This document shows positions 16,660-24,937 of a DNA stretch of 64,000 nt, in pieces (within the stretch, counting starts at the first letter, position 1; the number at the start of each line of letters is the position of its first letter). The DNA is from DATFDN01 sp963830565 (GTDB lineage Bacteria; Pseudomonadota; Alphaproteobacteria; Acetobacterales; Acetobacteraceae): positions 1 through 64,000 of the forward strand of contig CAWHMO010000018.1 of assembly GCA_963830565.1 (NCBI GenBank), given 5' to 3'. The translations under genes and the position numbers were made by a program. The notes under the pieces are model-generated. The model was not told the DNA's origin, searched no databases, and was given only the letters and a program-made list of their open reading frames with translations.

Positions 16660-17715
16660 TCAGCGCGCCTGCAATTTCTCGGCCGCGTGACGATGGCTGC
16701 GCAGCAGGCCGGGCAAGCGGGTCGGGTCGCTCCGTCCCCAGCCGCACTCGCTGGCGATGCCGAACCACGGCACGGCCCGCCTCGCCGCTTCGATGCGGCG
16801 CTGGTCGCCGGCCTCGTCGTCGTGATGAATCAGGCCGATATAGAGATGCGTCCCGTCTCGCCGCTTCCAGTCGCGCAGCGGGGCGAAATAGGCGTCATCC
16901 GTCCGGTCCTTCGGCACGGGGATGTGCAGGTAGTCGATGCGCCGGCGCACGGCGGCGCCGATCCCGTTCATCACTTCCACCAGGATGCCGGCATCGCGCG
17001 GCTGCACCAGATGCTCGTCGGCCGGCGAGCCATAGCAGAGGTGAAAGCCAAGTTCGGCAGCCTCCGGCACCGCGTCACCCAGGCGGCCGAGGGTTGCGAA
17101 CATCACCTCCTTGTAGTCGGGCCGACGGCCGGGGAAATAGTTCTCGAAAACCAGGATCTCCTGGCAGACATCGAATTGGACGGCGAGATCCCCGGCCGGT
17201 ATCGCCGTCACGATGCGGCGCAGCGCGGCGAGCAAGGACCGCTCGTAGGCGGCGAGGAAGGCCGGACGGCCCGCCGGGCTCACATACATGTAAGCCGGCG
17301 ACATCGGGGTGGGCAGCGACACCTGAAAGCGCACTCCGGCGGGAAGCGCGCCCTGCGCGCGCAAATCCTTGAACACGTCGTGGGAATGGAGCGCCGCGCG
17401 ATCGTAGCCGGTGTCGAACGCCACCGTGCCCTGGTCGATCTCGGGCTTCAGCCGCAGCAGCTTCGTTTCGCGCAGCAGCTTGCCGTCCCATTGCGTCAGC
17501 CGGAGCGGCGGGGCCGTCGGGTCCACCTCCATAGCGGGATGCGCTTCCAGCATCTCGCGCTGAAACCAGATCCACCGGGACCGCTCGGCCGTCTCGCCGT
17601 CCGGAAGGCGCTTCACGAATTCTCCGACCTCCCGGCTCAATCGCCGGAAGACCTCCTCGCTGTCGCGCAACGGCACGCTGCCGACGAAATGGACGAGGTC
17701 GCGCGGTGATGTCAT
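16660..17715 (-). CDS. MetE/UROD-fold protein (cobalamin-independent methionine-synthase-like)
   Basis: A 351-residue protein resembling the uncharacterised UROD/MetE-like family: VHFVGSVPLRDSEEVFRRLS at the N-terminus, RLPDGETAERSRWIWFQREM near 35-54, LHIPVPKDR near 270, HLYIGLIHHDDEAGDQRRIE near 300 and GIASECGWGRSD near 328, where the MetE zinc-site Cys would be. It may transfer a methyl group or cleave an ether, but no substrate is evident. The ATG at 17715 is chosen over an upstream TTG because homologues begin at this segment. It probably belongs to a catabolic or transport operon with the adjacent binding protein. Confidence 0.7.
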   Translation of the reverse strand: MTSPRDLVHFVGSVPLRDSEEVFRRLSREVGEFVKRLPDGETAERSRWIWFQREMLEAHPAMEVDPTAPPLRLTQWDGKLLRETKLLRLKPEIDQGTVAFDTGYDRAALHSHDVFKDLRAQGALPAGVRFQVSLPTPMSPAYMYVSPAGRPAFLAAYERSLLAALRRIVTAIPAGDLAVQFDVCQEILVFENYFPGRRPDYKEVMFATLGRLGDAVPEAAELGFHLCYGSPADEHLVQPRDAGILVEVMNGIGAAVRRRIDYLHIPVPKDRTDDAYFAPLRDWKRRDGTHLYIGLIHHDDEAGDQRRIEAARRAVPWFGIASECGWGRSDPTRLPGLLRSHRHAAEKLQAR

Positions 17716-17862
17716 GCGCGGACGATACTGCGCCGTTTCGGCCGTTGCCAAGCCGCGGGCACGGCGAGGCTGCGCGTCGCTTAGATACGTCTCCCGGACC
17801 TTGGGATCGCTCAGAAGCGCGTCCGCCTGCGCGGCGACAATCAGGATGGTTCTCGTGTTGCC
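17716..17862 (-). pseudogene. Possible C-terminal remnant of an ABC transporter ATPase (LivG-like)
   Basis: Upstream of and in frame with the MetE-like gene is an open stretch encoding ADALLSDPKVRETYLSDA. This resembles the C-terminal tail of LivG-type ATPases (...LADPxVxEAYLG). It fits the binding protein downstream, but only about 30 residues support it and the rest of the gene is absent, replaced by transposon remnants. The call is tentative. Confidence 0.35.
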
Positions 17863-18381
17863 TCACCCGATGATGTTCCCAATCGAGCGCGGTTTTGCCT
17901 CACCGATTGCTCCCGTTGCCTCACTGACGCGCTCCCGATGCCGCATCTGAAACGCTCCCGCCTTTGTCGAGTGCGCCGAACATCATTGAGTGGGACAGCT
18001 CTCGGCGCCACTCCTTAATCCGCCGCTGCAGCGTCCGCAGCTGGCCGTCTGGAAAGCTCCGGGGCGCGCCGCCTGCAATCGCTCGAACAGCTCGCGGCTG
18101 GTCCGCCATGGCTCGGCGTCGAACCACGCGCGCACCTCGGCCGTGACCGCCGCGAATGGGTCGGGCCGACGCCGGCCGCGCTGCGCTTTCTCCGGAGTCC
18201 GCGACGTCGGGCGCACCTCGCCCTGCTGCCAAGCGGTGCGCAGGCTGGCGAGGAACTGCTCCAGCGTCGGAGCACTCGCTTCGGGCACCGCGTCCATGGA
18301 CACTCGGTCAGCGATCTCCACGAGCCGCGCTTGGGCCTGGCGGATGTCGCTCAGGGAGCCGCACCGGATCCAATGTCGTAT

Positions 18382-19929
18382 GGGGCTGTTGAAAAAGCGG
18401 GCTGCTTTTGATTCGATTTCGCCTCTAACGGAGCGGATCTCGATTCGATGCTGGGCAGCAAACCTCGAGGCCAACTTGAGCTGATCATGGCGGGATCGCT
18501 GCGAGACTTGGTGCCTGACGAGCACGTGCTCGCTCGGATTGATCGCGTGCTCGATCTCGGCTGGCTGCGAGCGGAGGTTCAGGACTGTTATGCTCCGGAG
18601 GGCGCTGGCCGGCCCGGGATCGACCCCGAGGTGGCGCTGCGGCTGATGCTCTCCGGTTTCCTGCTTGGAATCGTGCACGACCGTAGGCTGATGCGCGAGG
18701 CCCAGGTCAATCTCGCCATCCGGTGGTTTGCAGGTTACGGGCTGCACGAGGTGCTGCCGGACCATTCCAGTCTGACGCGCATCCGTCAGCGTTGGGGGGC
18801 CGAGCGGTTCCGCAAGATATTTGCCCGCACTGTGCAGTCCTGTGTCGTCGCGGGCATCGCGCGCGGCGATGTGGTGCATATCGATGCGACGCTGATCCGT
18901 GCCGACGTGTCCTGGGAGAGCTTGGCGGTGCGCCATGCCGACGTAGTGCTGGCGGAAAATGATGATGACGACTCCACCACGGCCGCGACGGCGACTGCCA
19001 AACGCCGGGCCGAGCGCGACGGCAAGCAAACCGGCCGGCACAAGAAGATCTGCCTGACCGATCCCGACGCGACCATGGCCACCAACGCACGGAACCGCCG
19101 GCTCGAGCCTGCCTACAAGCAGCACACTGCCGTGGACGATGTTTGCGGCGTGGTGCTGGACGTGCAGGTCACGACCGGTGAGGTGAACGAGGGTGACCAT
19201 ATTTTGCCGCAGCTCGATGCCGTCGCCGCGGCGACGGGAACCGCGGTCCGCACCGCCACGGCCGACCAAGGCTACGCCTATGCCAAAGTCTATGGCGGGC
19301 TGGAGCGGCGCGGCATCGACCCGGTGATCCCGGCCAAGAAGGAACCGATCCGCAGCAAGGTGCCGTTGCGCCGGTTCCGGTACGACGCTCGGCACGACGT
19401 CCTGCGGTGCCCGCACGGGCGCATTCTTCGTCCGCAACGGCCCGTCAAGCACGGCCGGTTCTTCTATTCGCGCGCAGCTGATTGCAAACGCTGCCCGCTC
19501 CGGAGCGACTGTCTTTCCCCTGGCCGGGCCAACAAAGCGGTGGTGGTCGGCGATGATTATCCGGCTCTGCTGCGTGCCCGCCGTCGCAAGGAGCGCTGGT
19601 CGGAAGAAGATTCCCGCATCTATCGACGCCACCGCTGGCGTTCAGAGGGGTTTCACGGCGAGGCGAAGACCTGGCACGGGCTCGCGAGGGCCGTCCGACG
19701 CGGGCTGCAGAACATGAAAATCCAGGCGTTCCTGACGGCGACGGCGATCAACCTCAAACGCCTCGCGACGGCACGGAACGCTCCGCTCGCCACCGCTGCG
19801 GCCTGACAGACAGCTCGAACCTACCCTCCAAGGCCAACGAGTTCGCCACGTATCCGGCGTGCCTCCGCATTCGCCAGGGCCAGCCTCCCACGCTCAGCCG
19901 AGATCGAATGAGCGTTTTTCAACAGCCCC
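18382..19929 (+). mobile_element. Complete IS1182-family insertion sequence with 5-bp target duplication
   Basis: The ends are matching inverted repeats: GGGGCTGTTGAAAAA from 18382 and its complement TTTTTCAACAGCCCC ending at 19929. The flanking pentamer CGTAT occurs at 18377-18381 and again at 19930-19934, a target-site duplication. The 1,548-bp element has one intact transposase gene and therefore looks recently active. It interrupts the integrase-type transposase remnant. Confidence 0.9.
18448..19806 (+). CDS. IS1182-family transposase
   Basis: An intact 452-residue DDE transposase. The N-terminal domain has LVPDEHVLARIDRVLDLGWL and GRPGIDPEVALRLMLSGFLL. Catalytic segments are VVHIDATLIRADVSW (first Asp), ATADQGYAYAKVYGGLERRG (second Asp) and HRWRSEGFHGEAKTWHGLAR (Glu). 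A Cys cluster CKRCPLRSDC near residue 348 is typical of the family. The coding region fills the element between its inverted repeats. No frameshift is seen, so it may be active. Confidence 0.92.
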   Translation: MLGSKPRGQLELIMAGSLRDLVPDEHVLARIDRVLDLGWLRAEVQDCYAPEGAGRPGIDPEVALRLMLSGFLLGIVHDRRLMREAQVNLAIRWFAGYGLHEVLPDHSSLTRIRQRWGAERFRKIFARTVQSCVVAGIARGDVVHIDATLIRADVSWESLAVRHADVVLAENDDDDSTTAATATAKRRAERDGKQTGRHKKICLTDPDATMATNARNRRLEPAYKQHTAVDDVCGVVLDVQVTTGEVNEGDHILPQLDAVAAATGTAVRTATADQGYAYAKVYGGLERRGIDPVIPAKKEPIRSKVPLRRFRYDARHDVLRCPHGRILRPQRPVKHGRFFYSRAADCKRCPLRSDCLSPGRANKAVVVGDDYPALLRARRRKERWSEEDSRIYRRHRWRSEGFHGEAKTWHGLARAVRRGLQNMKIQAFLTATAINLKRLATARNAPLATAAA

Positions 19930-20033
19930 CGTATACATAGCCTCGAACTCTTGTCGGACCGTGTCCGGGGTGCGTGGGTCGGCCAGCAGGCGTTGATAGG
20001 GCGTCGCGGGCGTGTCATACGAACTCCGGCTGA

Positions 20034-20610
20034 TCAGCTCGGTTGAACCGATTTCGGCCACCAGTGGAAATTGGTGTGCGGCTTGATCATGGTGGCGTCG
20101 AGCCGACGGCAGCGCTCGGCGACGACGGCGTCGAGGTCGCCCAAGGTGGCGAAGTGCCGGTTGGCGACCGGCTCATCGACCAAGGGCCATAGGCGCTCGG
20201 CGGGCTGGAGCTCGGGCGAGTACGGCGGCAGGAACACGAGCGTGATCCCGTCGGGCACGGCCAGGCCCTTGGGGCCGTGCCATCCGGCATTGTCGAGCAC
20301 GAGCACGATGTGGCGCTCGCGCCCCGCCCCAACCTGCCGCGCGAAGGCGGCGAGTAGCGCCTCGAAGAGGCGCTTGCTCAGGCCGGTGGACAGGAACCAG
20401 ACGACCTCGCCGCTGGTCGGCTGCACGAAGGCCGTGACGTGCAGCCACCGGTAGCGGTGATAGCCGAGGGCGATGGGCCGCTCGCCGATGGGCGCCCACA
20501 CGCGGCGGCGCACCGGCTTCAGGCCGAGGTGGTGCTCGTCCTCCGCCCAGACCTCGACCGGCCTGTCGGGGTGCGCCGCCCTGGCCTGGGCGACCGCCGC
20601 TTCGAGCCCC
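20034..20610 (-). pseudogene. IS630-family transposase, C-terminal two-thirds
   Basis: The open frame from about 20610 reads GLEAAVAQARAAHPDRPVEV, WAEDEHHLGLKPVRRRVWAP (first catalytic Asp region), HIVLVLDNAGWHGPKGL (second Asp) and FLPPYSPELQPAERLWPL with the last acidic residue. The N-terminal helix-turn-helix part is missing: at about 20611 the sequence changes into an IS5 fragment. It differs from the IS630 remnant at 1768-2530. Confidence 0.8.
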
Positions 20611-20637
20611 CTTGTATCTCGTAGAGTCCATCCGGGA

Positions 20638-21150
20638 TCATAGCGTGCTCTGGCAGAGCTTTCTGATCATTAGGCGGACGGAGGCCCAGCGCAGGAAAGC
20701 GAGGCCGTTTCGGTTCAGGCATTCCCAGTCCTTGGACAGGCGACGGCAGCGATTAAGCCAGCCGATGGTTCTCTCGACGATCCAACGCTTGGGCGGAGGC
20801 GGCCAAGGTTCCGGCGGCGCAGCCGCTGGAAAGCCGCCGGAGGGAGCACGACGAATGTGTGGAGTTCGGAACGCTTCACGATCTCCAGGTTGATCTGACG
20901 ACAGGCCGCCTTCAATCCGTCCTGGAATTTCGTGCCCTGATAGCCGCTGTCGGCATACAGCTTCAGCAGAAACGGATACAGTCCGAACAGGCTGCCCATC
21001 AGCAGCACGCCGCCGTCACGGTCCTGGATGTCGGCCGCATGAATGATCGCCTGCATCAGCAGACCTTGCGTGTCGACAAGGAGGTGCCGCTTCTTGCCCT
21101 TGATCTTCTTGCCCGCATCATACCCCGCCGGGTCGATCGCAAGCCCCCTT
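20638..21150 (-). pseudogene. IS5-family transposase, C-terminal fragment with frameshift
   Basis: The frame entering at about 21150 encodes GYDAGKKIKGKKRHLLVDTQ, GLLMQAIIHAADIQDRDGG and LKLYADSGYQGTKF. After a frameshift near 20835, PKRWIVERTIGWLNRCRRLS and the final LMIRKLCQSTL continue in another frame to a stop at 20638. These are the conserved DDE segments of IS5 (IS1031-like) transposases. The N-terminus is missing because the sequence joins an IS6 fragment at about 21140-21150. Confidence 0.8.
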
Positions 21151-21460
21151 GATTGACGGCCCGCCACAGCCAGTTCGTCACGCCGGCGATCTTGAGCACG
21201 ATCTCATCGGGGTGCCACTTCTCACCAGCGCAAGGCGGTCTGCGACGGATCTGGCTGGCGGAATTCCTGGCCGAACTTGCGCGCCCATCGCCGCACGGTC
21301 TCGTGGCTGACTACGACGCCCTGTGCTGCCAGCGTCTCCTCGACCATGCGCGGGCCGAGCGGGAAGCGGACCACCCCGATCTGCCCAGGCAAGCCAGCCC
21401 TTCCGCCAAGTTGGCGGTGCCGTGAAGGCATGGTCGGGCAAATGCGATTGCCCTGCACGC
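21150..21460 (-). pseudogene. IS6-family transposase, N-terminal fragment
   Basis: Minus-strand frames encode VVRFPLGPRMVEETLAAQGV, VVSHETVRRWARKFGQEF and, after a frameshift near 21235, KWHPDEIVLKIAGVTNWLWR with the first catalytic Asp of IS6/IS26-type transposases. It ends at AVNQGG, where the IS5 fragment begins. The zinc-finger N-terminus and the rest of the catalytic domain are incomplete. Confidence 0.75.
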
Positions 21461-21473
21461 TCGAGGAGGTCCG

Positions 21474-22199
21474 TCATCCGCGACAGGCGGCGGTCAGGGC
21501 CTCGAAGATACGGCGGTCGCCAGGGTCGATGAAAAACTCCGGGTGCCATTGCACGCCCAGGCAGAAGCGCATCCCCGTGCCTTCGATACCCTCCACGACA
21601 CCATCGGGCGCGACCGCGTTCACCGTCGCGCGTGGCCCGGCATCGCGCACCGCCTGGTGGTGCGCGGAATTCACCCGCATCTCCGCCGCCCCGACGATCC
21701 GGTGCAGGAGGGTGCCTGGCCGGATGGCGACGGAATGACCCGGCTCGTGGCGCGGATTGGCTTGCTCGTGCTCCAGCGCCTCGGTGATCGTGTCGGGTAT
21801 ATGCTGGATCAACGTGCCGCCCAGCGCCACGGCCAGGAGCTGCTGACCGCCGCAGATCCCCAGCACCGGCATCTCGCGATCGAGGGCGCCTTGCGTCAGC
21901 GCCAGCTCGGCCGCCGTCCGGCCCTCCTTGAGCGTGACGGTCGCATGGCGCCCGGCCTCGCCGTACAGGGCGGGATCGACGTCGAAGGCGCCCCCAGTCA
22001 CGATCAGCGCGTCGATCCCTGCGAGCCAGTCAGCCGCCAATCCGGCGTCATGCGGCAGCGCCACAGGCAAGCCGCCGGCGGCGATCACCGCTTCGGCGTA
22101 GTTCGCCCGCAGCGCATACCACGGATATTTCGAGTAGCCGCCCGGCGGCTCGGCATCGAGGGTGACGCCGACCACGGGGCGGCGCGTGTGGCTGCTCAT
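21474..22199 (-). CDS. Class I glutamine-amidotransferase-like hydrolase (peptidase C26, PuuD-like)
   Basis: A 241-residue cytosolic hydrolase of the gamma-glutamyl-GABA hydrolase family. The nucleophile elbow is LGICGGQQLLAVALGG near residue 117, preceded by the oxyanion segment LIVTGGAFDVDPALYGE. The catalytic His-Glu pair is in GVQWHPEFF near residue 219. Family members cleave gamma-glutamyl bonds, for example in putrescine breakdown. No putrescine genes lie nearby, so the substrate is open. It is complete and sits right next to the transposon graveyard. Confidence 0.85.
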   Translation of the reverse strand: MSSHTRRPVVGVTLDAEPPGGYSKYPWYALRANYAEAVIAAGGLPVALPHDAGLAADWLAGIDALIVTGGAFDVDPALYGEAGRHATVTLKEGRTAAELALTQGALDREMPVLGICGGQQLLAVALGGTLIQHIPDTITEALEHEQANPRHEPGHSVAIRPGTLLHRIVGAAEMRVNSAHHQAVRDAGPRATVNAVAPDGVVEGIEGTGMRFCLGVQWHPEFFIDPGDRRIFEALTAACRG

Positions 22200-22245
22200 C
22201 GCGGCTTGCTAGACCCGGCCGGCGTGACCGGGCAAAATTCCTGTC

Positions 22246-23073
22246 ATGCAGAAGGCATCTCCGACGACCGGCCGGCTTGTCGCCACCGCATCGCTCGCCG
22301 CCGCCGGCATGGCGCTCGTCCACGTAACGGCCTCCGCCGCTTTCCGCAGGCGCACGCAGGCCCTCATCACCCGGCTCGAACGTCCCGCTATGCCCGGAAA
22401 AGCCGACCTCCCCGCTCCGGAGTTGGTGCGCTCCTTCGTCCAGCGAACCGCCTCCCGCCCGGCTCCCAATCTCGTCCGCCTGCGCCAGCGCGCCGAGATG
22501 CGGTCCGGTCTCGATGATTCGTGGCGCCCGGTGAACGCCGAACAGACGATCAAGGTGCATGAACCCGGATTCGTCTGGGCCGCCGAGATGACGCTGGCAC
22601 CGTTCCTGCCGGTGCGCATTCTCGACGCCTACGTGGACGGGGACGGGGTGCTGGAAGCGCGGCTGTTCGGGTCCGTGCCAGTCGCGCGGGCCGTCGGGCC
22701 GCAGCTCAGCAAGGGCGAGCTGATGCGCTACCTGGCTGAATTGGCCTGGGCTCCGCAGGCCATGCTGCGCAACGCGGGGCTGCGCTGGCGGGAGGTCGAC
22801 GCGGCCCGGATGGAGGTGTCCGCCGACAGCGCCGGCGGCCCAGCGCGGGTCCGGCTCGTGTTCAAGGATGGCGACATCGCCGGCATCGAGGCTGACGATC
22901 GCCCTCGCATGGTCGGCGGGCGCCCAATTCCCACGCCGTGGCGCGGCCGCTTCTTCGATTATCGCGAGATGGCAGGCTGGCGCATCCCGACGCGCGCCGA
23001 GGTGAGCTGGATCGTGGAGGGGCAGCTCGTCATGGTCTGGCGGGGCGAGGTCACGGACTATGGCACTGCCTGA
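22246..23073 (+). CDS. Conserved membrane-associated protein, DUF6544-like
   Basis: A 275-residue protein. A hydrophobic N-terminal segment (GRLVATASLAAAGMALVHVT) may anchor it or serve as a signal. The rest follows the pattern of a conserved family of unknown function (DUF6544/DUF6920-like): QTIKVHEPGFVWAAEMTLAP, ILDAYVDGDGVLEARLFG, GELMRYLAELAWAPQAML, RWREVDAARMEV and WRIPTRAEVSWIV. It overlaps tadA by 14 bases, so the two are translationally coupled. No biochemical role is known to me. Confidence 0.65.
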   Translation: MQKASPTTGRLVATASLAAAGMALVHVTASAAFRRRTQALITRLERPAMPGKADLPAPELVRSFVQRTASRPAPNLVRLRQRAEMRSGLDDSWRPVNAEQTIKVHEPGFVWAAEMTLAPFLPVRILDAYVDGDGVLEARLFGSVPVARAVGPQLSKGELMRYLAELAWAPQAMLRNAGLRWREVDAARMEVSADSAGGPARVRLVFKDGDIAGIEADDRPRMVGGRPIPTPWRGRFFDYREMAGWRIPTRAEVSWIVEGQLVMVWRGEVTDYGTA

Positions 23074-23650
23074 AGCTGGCCGCCCCTCGCCAATGGAGAT
23101 CGCGCTCGCCGAGGCCACCGCCGCCGCCGCGCGGGGTGAAGTGCCGGTCGGCGCCGTCGTCCTCGGCCCGGATGGAGACGTGCTGGGCCGCGCGGGAAAC
23201 GAGATGGAGGCCCGCCATGACGCCGCTGCCCATGCCGAGCTGCTCGCGCTGCGCCAGGCTGCCCGCGCCCGCTGCACGCCGCGCCTGTCTGATTGCACCC
23301 TGTTCGTGACCTTGGAGCCATGCCCGATGTGCGCGCACGCCGCCAGCCTGTTCCGGGTGCGGCGCCTCGTGTTTGGCGCTTACGATCCCAAGGGCGGCGG
23401 CGTGGAGCACGGCGCTCGGGTGTTCGACGCGGCCTCCTGCCATCACCGGCCGGAGGTCGTCGGCGGCGTGCGGGAAAGCGAGGCGGGAGCGTTGCTGCGG
23501 GGGTTTTTCGGAGAGCGGAGGCTCCAGTCCCGCGCCGCGAACTCGGAACCTCCCGGATCGAACGACGTTCTCCGAGGCTTGGCGGAGGAGAGCCATGGCC
23601 ACACGGCCGATCCGGCTAGACGCTTCCGTGACCGAGCGCCAGCTTCATGA
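23060..23650 (+). CDS. tadA: tRNA-specific adenosine deaminase-like protein
   Basis: A zinc-dependent deaminase of the TadA/CDA fold, which makes inosine at the wobble position of tRNA-Arg(ACG). Zinc ligands are in AAAHAELLALRQAA (HAE, the proton-shuttling Glu) and LEPCPMCAHAAS (PCxxC). The N-terminus EIALAEATAAAARGEVPVGA is typical. An internal ATG at 23093 is an alternative start. Its 196 residues exceed the usual 150-160: the tail after FFGERR is low in similarity and overlaps the start of pqiA by 56 bases, so a further indel near the 3' end is possible. Confidence 0.85.
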   Translation: MALPEAGRPSPMEIALAEATAAAARGEVPVGAVVLGPDGDVLGRAGNEMEARHDAAAHAELLALRQAARARCTPRLSDCTLFVTLEPCPMCAHAASLFRVRRLVFGAYDPKGGGVEHGARVFDAASCHHRPEVVGGVRESEAGALLRGFFGERRLQSRAANSEPPGSNDVLRGLAEESHGHTADPARRFRDRAPAS

Positions 23651-24937
23651 TTGTCCTTCCTGCGGGCGGTTGCAGGTCGTTCCCCGCTCCCAGCCCGCGC
23701 CACGGCGCGCTGCGGTCGCTGCAAGCAGGTGCTCCGCCGGACCCGGCGCGAGCCGCTAACCCGGCCGCTCGCCTGCGCCCTGGCCGGCCTGGCGCTGTAC
23801 GGTGTCGTCATCACGCTCTCGTTCCTGTCGATCAGGATCTACGGCCGGGGGCACGCTACCACGCTGCTGTCGTTTCCGTCGGAGCTCAACACGAACGGCT
23901 TCTGGGAGTTGGCGGCGATTTTCCTGCTGTTCGTCATCGTCCTGCCGCCGGTCAAGCTGCTGCTGCTCGCAGTTGTTTTGGGAGGATTGCGCCTGCCGCG
24001 CCCACCGCGCGCGCTGTGCGTCCTTTTCCGGTGGTATGACCTCATTGGCCCCTGGGCCATGACCGAGGTGTTCCTGGTCGGGTTCTTCGTCGCCTACACG
24101 CGCCTGGTGGGACTTGCCACCATCGGGATCGGGGCCGCGGTCTGGGGGCTCGGGGGGTTGATGGTGGCGACGGTCGCCGCCGATGCATCGCTCGATCCCC
24201 AGGCGGTATGGGAGGCGATCGAGGCGCGCGGCGCCGCCGCCGGGCCGGCCGGGCCGGAGGGCGCGGGACCGGTCATCGGCTGCCGGCGCTGCGGCCGGCT
24301 CGGGCATCCGGCCCGGGACGACGCGGGCAGATGCCGGCGCTGCGGTGCGAGACTCTGGCTGCGCAAGCCCGCCAGCCTCGGCCGTGCATGGGCGCTGCTG
24401 ATCGCCGCCGCGATCTGCTGCGTTTTCGCCTACGCCTATCCGGTAATGACCGTCACCGAACTGGGCCGCGGAGCGCCAAGCACCATCTTCGGCGGCATGA
24501 TCGAGCTGGCGGCGATCGGCTGGTGGCCGATCGCGATCGTGGTGTTCATCGCCAGCATCACCATCCCGATGTTCAAGATCACCGCGCTGGCCGTCATGCT
24601 GCTCAGCGTGCATCGCGGCTCGATCGGTCGGCTCCGGGGCCGCACGCGCGTCTATCGCTTCGTCGAGGTGATCGGCCGCTGGTCGATGATCGACATCTTC
24701 ATGGTGTCGATCCTGACAGCACTGGTCCAACTGGGCTTCATCGCCACCGTCCGGCCGAACGGAGGCGCGGTCGCCTTCGCTGCCGTCGTCATCCTGACCA
24801 TGCTCGCCGCGTTCAGCTTCGATCCGCGCCTGATGTGGGATGAAGCCGCGCGGCGCCGATCCGCCGTCCTCGCCGCCTTGGAGGAGCATGGTCCCGCTCC
24901 GATCGGGGCCTCCGGCATCGGACACCCCGGCGCATGA
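23595..24937 (+). pseudogene. pqiA: PqiA-like inner-membrane protein, one frameshift in the first zinc ribbon
   Basis: PqiA is the multi-pass partner of the MCE protein PqiB in lipid trafficking across the envelope. From the ATG at 23595 (GGAGGAG upstream) the frame encodes RLDASVTERQLHDCPSCGRL, the first half of a zinc ribbon; the partner Cys pair ARCGRCKQ is in another frame after about 23683. One missing base accounts for it. The remainder has two four-helix blocks separated by a second zinc ribbon (GCRRCGRLGH...CRRCGARLW near 24280-24360). Corrected length is 447 residues, normal for PqiA. An alternative TTG start at 23651 would omit the first CxxC. Confidence 0.85.

Larger units (their letters stand above)
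17921..20030 (-). pseudogene. Integrase-type transposase C-terminal remnant, split by an IS1182 element
   Basis: Two pieces on the minus strand belong together. The piece at about 19935-20030 encodes TPATPYQRLLADPRTPDTVR, then QEFEAMY. The piece at 17921-18376 encodes TLDPVRLP, then SDIRQAQARLVEIADRV, PDPFAAVTAEVRAWFDAEPW, RTSRELFERLQAARPG and finally LRTLQRRIKEWRRELSHSMM. This order is known from the C-terminal region of rve-type transposases whose targets include IS21-like and related elements. The IS at 18382-19929 lies between them, and there are at least two frameshifts besides. The catalytic domain is not present. Confidence 0.6.
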
